From: Rhinopithecus roxellana
Taxonomy: Eukaryota; Chordata; Mammalia; Primates; Cercopithecidae
DNA length: 64,000 bases
Reading direction: 5' to 3'
NCBI RefSeq assembly: GCF_007565055.1
Contig: NC_044561.1
Location: forward strand, 29,343,483-29,407,482
The first letter of the stretch is position 1, and every line of letters begins with the position of its first letter. This document shows positions 1 through 11,417 of the stretch, piece by piece. The position numbers and the translations under genes are program-made. The notes under the pieces were generated by a model. It saw only the letters and a list, made by a program, of their open reading frames with translations, did not search any database and was not told the origin of the DNA.

Positions 1-868
1 GCAGAAGATAGAATATTGCTGAACAGCAAGTGAATCTGTCTGATTCTTGCTTTGGAATCTTCCTCTCAGGGGTGTACTCCACCGTGTGAGATGTGAGGTG
101 TTGGTCTGCCCCCAGTGGGGGATGTCTCCCAGTTAGGCTACTCAGGGGTCAGGGACCCACTTGAGCAGACAGTCTGTCTGTTCTCAGATCTCAACCTCCA
201 TGTTGGGAGATCCACTGCTCTCTTCAAAGCTGTCAGACAGAGTCGTTTGAGTCTGCAGAGGATTCTGCTGCTTTGTTGTTGTTGTTGTTGATTAGCTGTG
301 CCCTGTCCCCAGAGGTGGAGTCTACAGAGACAGGCAGGGCTCCTTGAGCTGCTGTGAGCTCCACCCAGTTCGAGCTTCCCACATCTTTGTTTACCTATTT
401 AAGCCTCAGCAATAGCGGGTGCCCCTCCCCCAGCCTCGCTGCTGCCTTGCCGTTAGATCACAGACTGCTGTGCTAGCAATGAGGGAGGCTCCGTGGGCGG
501 GTGTGGGACCCTCCTGGCCAGGTGTGGGATATAATCTCCTGGTGTGCCCATTTGCTAAGGCCCTTGGTACAGCACCGTATTGGGGTGGGAGTTACCCGAT
601 TTTCCAGGTGTTGTGTGTCTCAGTTCCCCTGGCTAGGAAAAGGGATTCCCTTCCCCCTTGCACTTCCCAGGTGAGGCGATGCCTCGCCGTGCTTCAACTC
701 TTGCTGGTCAGACTGCAGCAGCTGACCAGCACCAATTGTCCTGCACTCCCTAGTGAGATGAACCCAGTACCTCAGTTGAAAATGCAGAAATCACCTGTCT
801 TCTGTGTCGCTTGCGCTGGGAGCTGGAGACTGGAGCTGTTCCTATTTGGCCATCTTGCTCCGCCCCCT
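1..868 (-). mobile_element. L1 5' UTR (5' end of an antisense L1)
   Basis: Read on the minus strand, this is a primate L1 5' UTR. It begins near 868 with the usual opening (GGAG, AAGATGGCC, AATAGGAACAG), then the AACCGGGTTCATCTC-like block, the CACCTGG/AAATCGGGT block and the AAACAAAG/AGCTCGAACTGGGTGGAG block. It runs off the left edge, so the ORF1/ORF2 part lies outside. The region would carry the L1 internal sense promoter (minus) and the antisense promoter (plus). The Alu at 898 sits just beyond its 5' end. Divergence from young L1PA suggests an older L1PA-type copy; the subfamily cannot be set by eye. Confidence 0.9.
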
Positions 869-886
869 CATAATTTTCATTTTTAA
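479..886 (+). other. L1 ORF0-like antisense open frame
   Basis: Primate L1 5' UTRs contain a short antisense ORF (ORF0), driven by the antisense promoter. Here an ATG at 479 opens a frame starting MREAPWAGVGPSWPGVGY, in the expected place and orientation. In this copy the frame stays open through the 5' end of the L1 (about 868) and into host flank, giving about 135 residues. The homology is by position and opening sequence; expression or splicing to downstream exons cannot be seen. Confidence 0.5.
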
Positions 887-897
887 AGGCACTCCAG

Positions 898-1207
898 GGC
901 CAGGCGCAGTGACTCACACCTGTAATCCCAGCACTTTGGGAGGCTGAGGCGGGTAGATCATGAGGTCAGGAGATCAAGACAATCCTGGCTAACATAGTGA
1001 AATCCCATCTCTACCAAAAATACAAAAAAAAAAAAAAAGAAAATTAGCCAGGCCTGGTGGTGGGCACCTGTAGTCCCAACTACTCGGGAGGCTGAGGCAG
1101 GAGAATGGCATGAACGTGGGAGGTGGAGCTTGCAGTGAGCTGAGATTGCACCCCTGCACTCCAGCCTGGGCGACACAGTGAGATCCTGTCTCCAAAAAAA
1201 AAAAAAA
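898..1207 (+). mobile_element. Alu (Y/Sc-like), full length with TSD
   Basis: This dimeric Alu has a middle A-tract and a terminal poly(A). The left arm reads ATCATGAGGTCAGGAGATC, the AluY/Sc form. A 9-bp target-site duplication, GCACTCCAG, flanks it at 889-897 and 1208-1216, so insertion was by ordinary L1-mediated retrotransposition next to the L1 5' end. Confidence 0.93.
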
Positions 1208-1216
1208 GCACTCCAG

Positions 1217-2950
1217 ATGATTCTATTATAGGTGTTTCAGAAAATGAGGTGAGTTATATCATACTTCCAACACTAGAATTGATAATATATGGATATGATA
1301 TGCAGCATATTATCATGATAAAATATGAAAGATTTTCTAAATTTCTGTTTGTAGGTTTAGCCAATAATCTAAGGTGCTGCAGGAAAATTATGTATTTGTA
1401 TAATGAGAAAAAAGATGCGTTCCTTTTATATGAACACGCATGATGAATCCAGGAGAGGAAAATATTTCCTTATTTTTAAATTATATATTCAAACAAATTG
1501 TTTCTGATATTGAACTTTTTGACCTTAGTTACATCATTTAATCATAATTTGAATTTCTTTTAAGCTGAGCATTGTCATTGTTTTGACATTCCCCAAGTTC
1601 CTTGATTCTTAATTAGGGTTGACCTATTGGATAGTAACTATAGCAGATTTATAGCCTTAGACTGCTTAAATTGTTTATGAATAAGCCATATTCACAATCC
1701 ATTTCTGAAACCTAATTTTTGTTTACTTTTAATTTTTTTGAGAGATTCATCTTTTATTTTAAAGCAGTGGTAAATTTAAAAATTTGATGTATTTTTCTCA
1801 AGATCAAAGAGAAATCACTTACATATTTTATATTACTTTTGTTGGGAGCCATGCTTTTTCTTCATTAATTACCTTTAGAAACACTGAATTTATCTGAAAC
1901 ATGAAGTATCCCTGTAGAGTTTGCTTTGACTACTTCAATGGAAGATTTATGTTAAGATTTTAAGTAACGAAGAACAATAGTTTTAGGTATGAGACTACTG
2001 AGCCTATCCAAGAAGCTAAGTTGTCTTTGAGTCTCAGATAATTATTTACAGTTAGAAATGGGATGAATATGTTTCTGTGAAGCTGATTGGAAGAGGAAGT
2101 ATCGATTGATTCATCTGTATAATAATTATGTTTAGAAATGGCAACTTGGGTGGCTCCTTCTCCTTAAGGAAAATAACAAAGCCTAATATTTAGGTAAAGT
2201 ATTTATAAAGATAAGTATAAACAATATTCTGTATAAACACTGGAAATTATTATCAATAATTAATATTTAACCTTAAAGAATCCCAAAAGGATCTAATAAA
2301 GTGAGAATTAAGATAGATTAAAACAATGTCCTAAGTCACCTTGGAGGCAAATTTAAGATTCCTTATGGGAAGAGTTTTTGAAGAGAAAATGCAAAGGTTG
2401 AGGTTCAAGTTTACCTCTCAAACTTCTGATTAAAGAGTCATGATGAGAGAACACACAATTTTTTGCTGATTGATCATTTAGTCGAGAATATTTCCAATGC
2501 TTGATACAAAGTGAAGTGTGGTTATTGAAATAAAGTTTTACTTGATTTATTTGAATGAACAAAAACTCCATCACACTTCAATTTTTCCCCACAACTCTCT
2601 GATATTTATCCGTATATACCTTTGCCATTTTAATGTGAATTGGATGAAAATAAGAACACTATGTAGTATGATTCTTCTCCAGTTCCACACAGATTCAAGC
2701 ATGGAAGACTTTCATCTAGTTACCTTAATTACCTAGTCCCTGAACAAGGACTGAACAAGGCAGGAGGATTGATTTTTTTCTACATCTGTATCAATCTTTG
2801 TATCCTGTACATCTGGAGTAAAACAGTATCTTTGTTCCCTGATATGTGCTGTTCTCTCTAACATCTACTATGCTTATACGTTTCCTTGTTCTGTACTTCT
2901 ATTAGATGTTAAAAAAACAAATTCAGTTTACAGAAAAAAGGAAATTATTT
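1217..2950. other. AT-rich stretch, nothing recognised
   Basis: Unique-looking AT-rich DNA. I see no long coding frame, no splice-bounded exon that I recognise and no clear repeat family; old, diverged repeats are possible. Confidence 0.5.
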
Positions 2951-2954
2951 TGGC

Positions 2955-3349
2955 TTGTTAATTTGTTTAAGTTCCTTATAGGTTCTGGATATCAGACCTT
3001 TGTCAGATGCACAGTTTACAAATATTTCCTCCTATTCTGTAGGTTTTATGGTTACCCTGCTTATAGTTTCTCTTGCCGTGCAGGAGGTCTTTAGTTTAAT
3101 TAGGCTCCATTTGTCAATTTTTCATTTTTGTTACAATTGCTTTTGGCATTTTTGTCTTGAAATATTTGCTGAGTCCCATGTCCAGATTGGTATCTCCTAA
3201 GTTATCTTCCAGGGTTTTTATAGTTTTAGGTTTTATATTTATGTCTTTAATCCATCTTGAGTTAATTTTTGTATACGGTGTAAGGACGGGGTCCAGTTTC
3301 CATTTTCTGCATATGGCTACCTAATTATCCCATCACCATTTATTGAATC
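2955..3349 (-). mobile_element. L1 ORF2 3' segment, inverted half
   Basis: The reverse complement reads as L1 ORF2 C-terminal coding sequence, from the AATAAATGGTGATGGGATAA-type block through CAAATTGACAAATGGAGCC to GATATCCAGAACCTATAAGG. It stops exactly where the adjacent forward segment takes over in L1 coordinates. This is the 5'-inverted half of a twin-primed L1. Confidence 0.88.
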
Positions 3350-3640
3350 AGAAAAGTCAGCAAAGGACATGAACAGACAATTTTCAAAAGAAGACATGTG
3401 GCCTAAAAGGATATGAAAAAACACACAATGTAACTAATCATTGGAGAAATGCAAATCAAAACCACAATGAGATACCAGCTCACACCAATCAAAATGGCTA
3501 TTACTAAAAAGTCAAAATAACAAATGCTACCAAAGTTTTAGAGAAAAGAAAATGCTTATAACTGCTGGTAGGACTGTAAGTTAGTCCAGCCATGGTGGAA
3601 AGCAGTTTGGCAACTTGTGAAGAACTTAAAACAGAATTGC
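3350..3640 (+). mobile_element. L1 ORF2 3' segment, forward half
   Basis: Forward L1 ORF2 sequence: GTCAGCAAAGGACATGAACA, then AATGCAAATCAAAACCACAA and GGTAGGACTGTAAGTTAGT. It continues the inverted half at 2955-3349 with little or no loss of L1 sequence. It stops abruptly at the LTR starting near 3645, and no L1 tail is visible beyond that element. Confidence 0.88.
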
Positions 3641-3644
3641 TATT

Positions 3645-4001
3645 TGATATGATTTAGCTGTGTTCCCACCCAAATCTCATCTAGAATTGTAACTCCTAAA
3701 ATTCCCATGTCTTCCAGGAGGAACCCGTGGGAGGTCATTGAATTATGGTGGGAGGACTTTCCTGCACTGTTCTCTTGATGGTGAATGAATCTCACGAGAT
3801 CTGATGGTTTTAAAAATGAGAGTTTCACTGCACAAGCTCTCCCTTTTTGACTGCTGCCATCCACGTTAGAGGTGTTTTGCTCCTCCTTGCCTTCTAGATT
3901 GTCAGGTCTCCCCCGCCATGTGGAATTATAAGTCCATTAAACTTCTTTTCCTTCCCAGTCTCGGAAATGTCTTTATCAGCGCTGTTAAAATGTCCTAATA
4001 C
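3645..4001 (+). mobile_element. THE1/MST-type LTR (ERVL-MaLR)
   Basis: A mammalian MaLR long terminal repeat. It opens TGATATGATTTAGCTGTGTT and contains CCCACCCAAATCTCATCT, the GTGGGAGGTCATTGAATTATG block, TCTCACGAGATCTGATGG and TCCATTAAACTTCTTTTCCT near the polyadenylation region, ending at AAAATGTCCTAATACAG. It is an ancient LTR and no coding capacity is implied. Confidence 0.9.
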
Positions 4002-4275
4002 AGTAAAGTGGTACAAGTAGAGTGAGGCACGACTGAAAAGATGCGCAAAAATGTGGAATCAACTTTGGAAGTGGGTAACTGGCAGAGGTTGGAACAATTT
4101 GCAGTGCTCAGAAGACAGGAAAATGTGGGAAAGTCTAACTCCAAGAGACTTGTTGAATGACTTTGACCAAAACGCTGATAATGATATGGACTATGAAATC
4201 CATGCTGAGGCAGTCTCTGATGGAGATGAGGAACTTGCTGGGAACTGGAGCAAACGTGACTCTTGTCACCTTTGG
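4002..4275 (+). mobile_element. MaLR internal sequence fragment
   Basis: Directly follows the LTR and matches the start of THE1/MST internal sequence (AAAATGTGGAATCAACTTTGG, GGTTGGAACAATTTGCAGTG, GACTTGTTGAATGACTTTGA, without intervening gaps). The short open frames across it are remnants. No second LTR is seen, so the provirus-like copy is truncated. Confidence 0.8.
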
Positions 4276-4429
4276 CAAGATGGTGGTTGAGGAGAGGCCT
4301 TGGCAAGCAGTGGCTGTGATGCCTGAATGTAGCGAGGGGCCTGAAAAGGGAACTCAGAGCAGACACTGGGTTTTAGAGCCTGAAACTACAGAAAGTCCGC
4401 TGCGTTCAAGGCCTGCTTCCCCCAAAATC

Positions 4430-4640
4430 TAGCAGTGTGGCCTCAAGCAAACCACTTCACTTCTCTTGGCCTCAGTTTCTAAATCTGCAAAATGGGATTT
4501 GTATTCCCACCCCAGCCCACAGAATTCAGAGTCAAATGAGAAGGCGGGAAGAGCTCACTTGCCAAGGGACTCTTTCAAAGACTTGAGGTGGAGAAACTGA
4601 GGCATCGAGAGGGCTAGGGCTCTGCTAGCTGTCACCCAGA
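4430..4640 (+). mobile_element. MIR-type SINE, diverged
   Basis: Contains the MIR core: a GTGTGGCCTCAAGCAAACCA block, CCTCAGTTTCTAAATCTGCA, AAATGGGATT, then AAACTGAGGCATCGAGAGGG and GCTAGCTGTCACCCAGAG. It may abut the 3' end of the NKAIN1-like retrocopy, and the boundary is not clear. Confidence 0.55.
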
Positions 4641-5086
4641 GATAGTGATGGACCTGTGATGAGAAGCCAGGGCTCCTGTCCCTAGTTCCTCGCGCTTTCC
4701 TCAGGCTGGGGACTGAGTGTGGTGAGATGGAAAGGGCGCACCCTCCTGCTCTTTCTCTCTGGACAGGGACAGGATGCTGGGTGAAGGGTGAAAGGAAGAG
4801 GCTGGAGAAGGGAGAAAAGCTCCAGCTCACACCAAGTCTGAGATTTTTTAAAATGCCGACTCCACGGCCCCTCCCATGCCCGCCCCATTCTTCTGAAGTC
4901 CTGGTTGTGAAGGAAGAAGTCTCAGTCAAAGTCTGCTGCTCCACCTCTCTGACTGCAGACCCAAGGGGCCCGCGCAGGCTGCAGTGGGTCCTGAGCCCCC
5001 AGGGCTGTGCCCACTGGTCCTGACTGAGCTCGCTGCCAAGGTCAGTCCAACGCCAAGGGCACGGGGCCAGGGCAGGTGGAGCAGGG

Positions 5087-5639
5087 CTACCCCAAGTTCA
5101 CAGAGGCCGCTGGTGTCAATATGACGTCTTCTGGGGCGCCTGGCATCCCTAGGAGTGGAGCCACTGATGAAGTTAAAACTGCCTCCTCCTTCAGGAAGAT
5201 TTTGCTCCCATAGCTAGCGAACAGGGAGCGGAGCAGTGTCAGGAGGATCTGCGGGCGCTGCTGCGGGCTTCTATGCAGGGACAGTGCAGCAGGCAGCCTC
5301 TCAGGGCCAGGGGAATTTCAGGACAGGGGTCATCAGCAGCCCTGCGCATTCTCCATCCCTGGATCGGTGCAGGGCCATTTGGATGCTGTGAGAAAGTCGC
5401 GGTCTTGGGACATTGGGTCCAGGCTCCGGTAGAAGCAGGTGATAAACGCACTCCGGCCAGTTCGGAGCGCCAGCTAGGCTGTGGTGCCCACGATGCCCAG
5501 GGTAGGCGCCATGAGGAACAGGAAATTGGCTAGGGTGGGAGCTCACTGGTAGGCGGTCTGGGAAGTCAAAGATCTGCTGCTCCAGCGCTGCCACCAGCTG
5601 CAGGCAGCAGAAGGCGACGAGCATGTGGCACCAGCGCAT
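5087..5639 (-). pseudogene. NKAIN1-like processed pseudogene
   Basis: On the minus strand an intronless copy of NKAIN1 is readable. NKAIN1 is a small multipass membrane protein that interacts with the Na,K-ATPase beta subunit and is encoded by several exons. The parts in order are an N-terminal helix LVAFCCLQLVAALEQQIFDF, then LANFLFLMAPTLGIVGT, FITCFYRSL, LSQDRDF, LLMTPVLKFP, GCLLHCPCIEA, a FASYGSKIFLKEE block and APEDVI before a stop near 5087-5089 that aligns with the natural C-terminus. Exon-spanning continuity without introns argues for retrotransposition. The frame is broken by several shifts, a deletion of the second membrane segment region and internal stops, so it cannot encode NKAIN1. 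The start shown is the ATG at 5639; the parental first codons are altered. 3' UTR-derived sequence may run below 5087 towards 4650. Family identification is from remembered sequence and is fairly secure. Confidence 0.78.
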
Positions 5640-5640
5640 T

Positions 5641-6364
5641 CGCCCATCTCTCCACCAACCACTTTATCCAACCTTCAATAATTATCTTTTCATTATATCC
5701 AGTGATTGTTCTACTTATTATAGGGAGCAGCTGTCAGTCCAGTAACACACTTAACAAATGATACATCTAGTCCTCAAGGTTAACAAAAACGTGAAGACCA
5801 GCCCAACCCTGAAAATCAGTTTGCAAACCTTCACTATGTCTGATGCCATTCCTAATAATTTTTAGGGACAAGTTTTGTTTGTGGTAAACAACGTAAGTTG
5901 GGGTGTGTGCTGAGCCCAAAGCTAACCAATTGCTCACAGTTACTCATAACTACCCATCGACTTGACTTGATCAAACTTCAGTCAGTCTTGTCACCTCTCC
6001 TCAGGCCCCTGCGCCTTGGCTCACCACCTAAGACTGAACAAGCACTAAACGACAGACCAGCCCCCTAACAGCTCACTCCGAAAATAAGCAGGCCTCGTAG
6101 AGAAACGATTTTTGTTGGAGCATCCTGGTTTTGCCACCTGCTCACACCACTACCTGTCCTTCTCTCCAAGGAGGCTTCTGCCAGCCCTGCTTATCCTTCC
6201 CTAGAAAAGGAAAGCCTTTTCCTGTTTGATCCTGAGACACTTGCACATTGAGTTTGGAATGTTCTCCCTATTGCAATCGTCTTTTTGAATAAGTTTTATT
6301 TTTCCCTACCTCTGGTTGATTTCTGATTAATACCAGTGAGCTTGGATGAAAGCCTGCACACCTC

Positions 6365-6366
<2 letters not shown>
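5641..6366. other. Unrecognised stretch, possibly LTR-like at its end
   Basis: No gene is recognised. The last part (TTGCAATCGTCTTTTTGAAT, then AAGTTTTATTTTTCCCTACC) resembles the polyadenylation end of a retroviral-type LTR, but I cannot name a family. Confidence 0.3.

Positions 6367-6412
<46 letters not shown>
6367..6412. repeat. (GT)23 microsatellite
   Basis: A perfect run of 23 GT units, 46 bp, uninterrupted. It is likely polymorphic in length and can adopt Z-DNA. Confidence 0.98.
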
Positions 6413-6414
<2 letters not shown>

Positions 6415-8967
6415 TTTAGCATTACCATGAAGGCAATAACAATAAAATCAAAGAAAAGCAAATGGATAAGCAATATGTTGGACTAACATCTCAAATCTGA
6501 AAATGGCATTGATATGATTTATTTTCAAAATGGTAAGCTTTTTGAAGTATAATCTTATTTTAACCTAAAATCTTACTATCAAAAAATGCAATGTACGTTA
6601 AAATGTTCTGAAATGCTTTTATTCACATTTATTAAATGGTCATACTCACTCAGATATCTACAAATTGGTTTTTCACTTATGTAATTGTCTTATAGAATAT
6701 TCAAAAGTCATGCAGAATGTGAGATAATTTTCTGTTGAATATGATCGTTTTATCATTGCAAGACATCAAACATCCCTGTTTCCTGCCAAATAAATGTACA
6801 ATAGCAATAAATGTAAGGGTGTGTTTTTTAAAAAAGACACATTTTTGAGTTACAAAACAAGGATTTTAAAACTTGAATTGTTACAGTGAATATGTCTTAA
6901 TATAGGCTACGGTCACTTTAGATAAAAAATTACCTCACATCTATTCTTTTCAGTATCACTTAAAGGTATTCTTTTAGTGGCAAAGATTTTTTTTTTTCTG
7001 CCTAGAGGCAGATATTTTGCCATATGGCTATTTATGGTATGAAACTGTATTTAAATGTATGTACACATATAAAAGCTGCCACTGTGGTGGTAAACTATTA
7101 AAATTTATCAAGATTAAAAAATAAACAAATAAAAATATTTCTGTTTTCCTATGAAATGTCTTTACTCCAGTCCAAATTTAGAGGTTTAAAATGCTTGAAA
7201 TTAATAAAACCAAGTGTTTCACATATTTAAGTTTAAATGGCCTTTGTCCTAGTTTTATTAGTGAAGCAGCAGACTGCATTTTTTTCACTCTTCTACACCT
7301 TCAAAAGGTGGACAGAAAAATTTGATAAAACTTCTAGGGCATTATCTGTTGAAACACATTAAACACTAAAGGAGAAATACAACCTCATTGTTTATAACAG
7401 ACATATAAGAATATACTGCATACATGTATCTATCAGTTTTGTATTTTCAAGAAATATTTGCCTTAAAGTGAGCTTCATTAGAATACATGTTCTCCCACAA
7501 AGCCAAGGAAAACAGGTTAGATACAAGGATCTGGAAGTCTACGTGTGTGACATAATTTCATTCAACACATTCCACAAATAAGGCAAGAAATGTATCATTG
7601 TGACCCAAGATATTCTCTAAATTTTCTCAAAGCAATGTGGCCACATCTATTATCTTTTACTATGACTAGTCATCATTTCATGCATTTCAACATCACCTCA
7701 CCCATTCTCAGCCTCCTATCTCTGAGATTAATTGTGGCTAACATTCTCAGCAGTCCAAACATCTCGCAAGTGACAGCTTGAAAAGGCCTACCAGAATGAT
7801 GTTCACTCTGCCACCTGACTAGCTTGTCTTCCATCTAGACATTGCAGTATTTAGAAGAGCGCTTTTAGTATTGTAAATTTCATGCAACATGTGTTCAATG
7901 AGATGAAATCTTAAATATTGCAGTACATGTTAATTGGGAGAATGTTAATTTGCTTCTGTAGTTTTAAGTGTATTCTCAGAGGTAGATGAAGACATATCAT
8001 TGGATTCAAGAAATAAAGCAAATAGAAGAAAAAGTATGTTATTTTAGTTTGGTTATGTTTATGTCTTAAGTTTTCTTTTCTAGATACATGAGAACCTATT
8101 AAATAAACTGGAAAAAAAAAGTGGTAGCCTTGGGTTAAATATCATACTTTATGTTTTGTTTCTTAATTCCAGGGTAGAGTAGAAAAATATGCTCTCTTAT
8201 ATAACACAAAAATGATATGGGGGAAGAAGGAAAAAATTAACTTGGAGACATCATTAATTAATTTCTTTTATAAATGAAATACTAAATAGTTTCTATCTGT
8301 TTTGACAAATAGAGAATACATTTAGAATCAATGCTTTATTTCTTGGAAAGCGGAGTGAAAATTTTAAATATATTATTCCAATTGTATTATTACTATGCAC
8401 TACAGATCACATACATTTGTCTTTTCTTCATATTAGACATTAAGTAATGGCAAGTATCCTTTCGAGGGCAATTTAATATAAGTAGTGAAGTATCCAGAAA
8501 TTCTGAAATAATAAAAGTGACCTAAATCACTGTGTTTGGGAGGGGAATACTTACATTCTCATTATTCCCAAACGGACTCTTACAAGTCTTCTCACTGGGC
8601 ACATGGATGCACCTCAGTAATACCCAATAACTTAGATAGCCACAACTGCCTGCACTTTTTAATGAGATTCATGTCAACATTATTATTCCTTGCCACCTCA
8701 ATATCAGATATTTTCTCATGTAATCTTTTACTTCTGAGGAGCTGAATTCTTAATCCATAAACTGAATCCATAGCTACCTATCTGTGGATGTTTTTAAATT
8801 ATGTGAAAATTTTGTAGATGCATTTTTCAGGGGAAAGTATCAGAACATCCACCTGGTGATTGTAACAAAAACAATCGCTCGTGTTGATATTTAAGTCTTA
8901 ATTAATTCAGAAAAATTTGCACATGCCTTAAGGTCAGATATTATTTTGTACTCTACATATAAAAACT
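6413..8967. other. AT-rich stretch, nothing recognised
   Basis: AT-rich, with only short chance frames. No repeat family, exon or RNA gene that I can support. Confidence 0.5.
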
Positions 8968-9031
8968 CCTTTTTTTTTTTTTTGGAGATGGAGTCTCACT
9001 CTGTTGCCCAGGTTGAAGGAACTCCACCTCC
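8968..9031 (-). mobile_element. Alu fragment (antisense end only)
   Basis: A T-run followed by GGAGATGGAGTCTCACTCTG and TTGCCCAGG: the 3' end of an Alu in minus orientation, cut short after about 50 bp with a few further Alu-like bases (CTCCACCTCCC). Confidence 0.75.
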
Positions 9032-9035
9032 CATA

Positions 9036-9277
9036 ACATTAATGATCACTGATCACAGATCACCATAACAAATATAATAATAAGGGAATATTTAAAAAAT
9101 TGTGATGATTACCAAAATGTGAAACCAAGACACAAAGTGAGCACAGGCTGTTTGCTAAATGGCACCAATAGACTTGTTTCACCAAGGTTGTCACAAACAT
9201 TTCATTTGTAAATAAGAGAAAAAAAGGCCATATCTGTGAAGCACAATAAAGAGAAGTGAAATACAATAAGATATGTT
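9036..9277 (-). mobile_element. Tigger1-type DNA transposon fragment
   Basis: Carries the Tigger1 terminal region: ATCACAGATCACCATAACAA, ATTACCAAAATGTGA, AAGTGAGCACAGGCTGT, CAATAGACTTG and GCACAATAAAGAGAAGTGAA, ending close to the terminal inverted repeat near 9277. The transposase region is missing. Confidence 0.75.
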
Positions 9278-11244
9278 TGTATTAATTTGGTTAACTTTAT
9301 TCCAACTTTATGTAAATTAGTTTTAAATCAGTTTATAAAACTCTAAAATGAACTTGGCAAATTTAGAGCAATAATAAAATGATTTAAATTAGAAAAGTCT
9401 TTTTTAAAAACGATAAATAACAAATGTCTCATTGGAATTATTAAAGTTGTTTCAAGGTCAGCTCTGAAGTTCTTAGAAACTAAAGTAAAAAAAATGACCA
9501 GTTTCTGAAGTCAAGATAAAATCATACAATCTTTAACTTAGAAAATTATCTTCTGTGTTGTGTCCTAAGCATAAAACAAGTGTAAGGACTTGCCCTGATA
9601 CTCTGTAAGTCGTTCCACTCCAATATGCACTGCAGAAATGTTTCCTGGCAAGAACAGCAAGTCAGAAGCCTTTTCAGCATGGTAAGGAGAGAGAGAGACT
9701 ATGCTATGTATAAAAAAAATAAGATGAGGAGGAACAATAGAGCCTTAGATAAGTGAGAAGTCTAAAAAGAGACATGTATAAGGGGAGCAGTTGCAACTAT
9801 AAGGAGCAAAATATGGAATGATGAAAAAAGATGCTTTAAAGAAAGTTTTCCTCAGTACTTTGCGATGCTCTTGCCACCTTCTGAAGAAAGCTGGCTCCTC
9901 CTGTACCCTTAGGGTATTTGGACCCAGGCTTTGGAATCGGGTGACCATCTACATCAAACTACCTTAAACTGAAATTTGAGTGCATAGAATAAGAATAATT
10001 GGGTTAAACAAAATTCACTTTTAATCTAAACTGTCATTCATTAGTTTGACCAACTTTCTTTACCACTGGTCACTTGATCTTTGTCTTATTTGACCAAGGT
10101 TGTCAAACAAGGTTTGTTGTTTCCTTCTTTGAAGGAAAGAGTTAGTGTTTCTTCCATTCCAATGCACCCACTTGAGGAATTTTTTAATAAAATGGGCAAT
10201 GAATGGGCAGTAGAAGAAGTTACAGGTCTGCTAATAAAACACTAAGTAATAAACCATGGAAATTCTAAAATCATTTGCATGAACACCTTGCTTATTTTGT
10301 AACTATTATGTATTATCATACGTATACTTAACTCTTTGAATGTGTTAGTATGTGTTCCAAGTATAACTTAATTATATATATATATATATTTAAATTACAT
10401 AAAATAAATAAAGCCAATAAAACATTTTTAAACATTTTCTTATATTTCCTTTCAGTATTTTTATATGCATGCATCTGTACCCAGTAATATTCCTGAATGC
10501 ATGTTTGTGTTGACAAAGCCTCTCTCCTTGCCAAAACTCTTGTCAGGATCCTCTAAGGTCCCTCTAGGTCTCAGCCTTCAGTGTTCTTCCTAGTCTGGCC
10601 CACATCTCTCAGGTTTAGGAAGAAACTTGCAGAGAATCCCGCACTCTCAATACTGATCACCTTTGATATCTGATCCAATTTGTTATCTACCACCACTCTC
10701 CAGATGATTTCTGATCAGCTTGGCCTGTCTTCAGTAAGAATCCTGTTAGGTCTGTTTAACCTAAATCCCTTTTACCCCTAAAGTTTCCTCTTAGTATCCC
10801 CAATTGAGCAAATTTTCAAACATTAAAAAAACTTGGACAAAATTAAGTTCAGATAGGTTCCAGAGTATTTAGGTTCAGCTCTTGGCTTTCTGAACACCTG
10901 ACATATCCTCTTTAAATGGCCTCAAAACAAGAAAATACAAAATGAATAGAAGTAGACATTAGAAATGGGAAAAATGGGGAAATACAGGAATGAACAGAAG
11001 TTTCTATTTCAGGTAATTAGATACATTTTAAGATGTTTATAGTTAACTTTAGTTAATTAGATTTAGCCCCTTGAACCTTTGAGAACATGTTATTACTATA
11101 TTTATTGAACATTATATTTTTTATTTTAACATAGAATGGTATTTTCACTCAAATCTCTTGAAATAGATATTTATAGTTAATAGTTAAAATGTATTTAATA
11201 CTGATTGTTTCATTTTATTAGTATTTTCTTTTAAAAATAATTTT
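9278..11244. other. AT-rich stretch, nothing recognised
   Basis: AT-rich DNA with a short (TA)n run at about 10371-10390 and no supported gene. 10560-10900 is somewhat GC-richer but shows no exon that I recognise. Confidence 0.5.
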
Positions 11245-11417
11245 GGCCGGGTGTGGTGGTTCACGCCTGTAATCCCAGCACTTTGGGAGGCCAAGGCACG
11301 TGGATCACCTGAGGTCGGGAGTTTGAGACCAGCCTGACCAACATGGAGAAACCCCATCTCTACTAAAAATGCAAAAATTAGCTGGGCATGGTGGTGCATG
11401 CCTATAATCTCAGCTAC
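11245..11417 (+). mobile_element. Alu (S-like), 3' truncated
   Basis: Left arm and the start of the right arm (GGCCGGGTGTGGTGGTTCAC to TAATCTCAGCTACA), followed directly by AT-rich flank with no poly(A). The right arm was lost after insertion. Confidence 0.92.

Noticed and set aside
898..1207. RNA polymerase III promoter boxes in Alus as RNA genes
   Set aside because: Every Alu carries A/B-box-like sequence inherited from 7SL; there is no sign of an independent tRNA or 7SL gene in the window.
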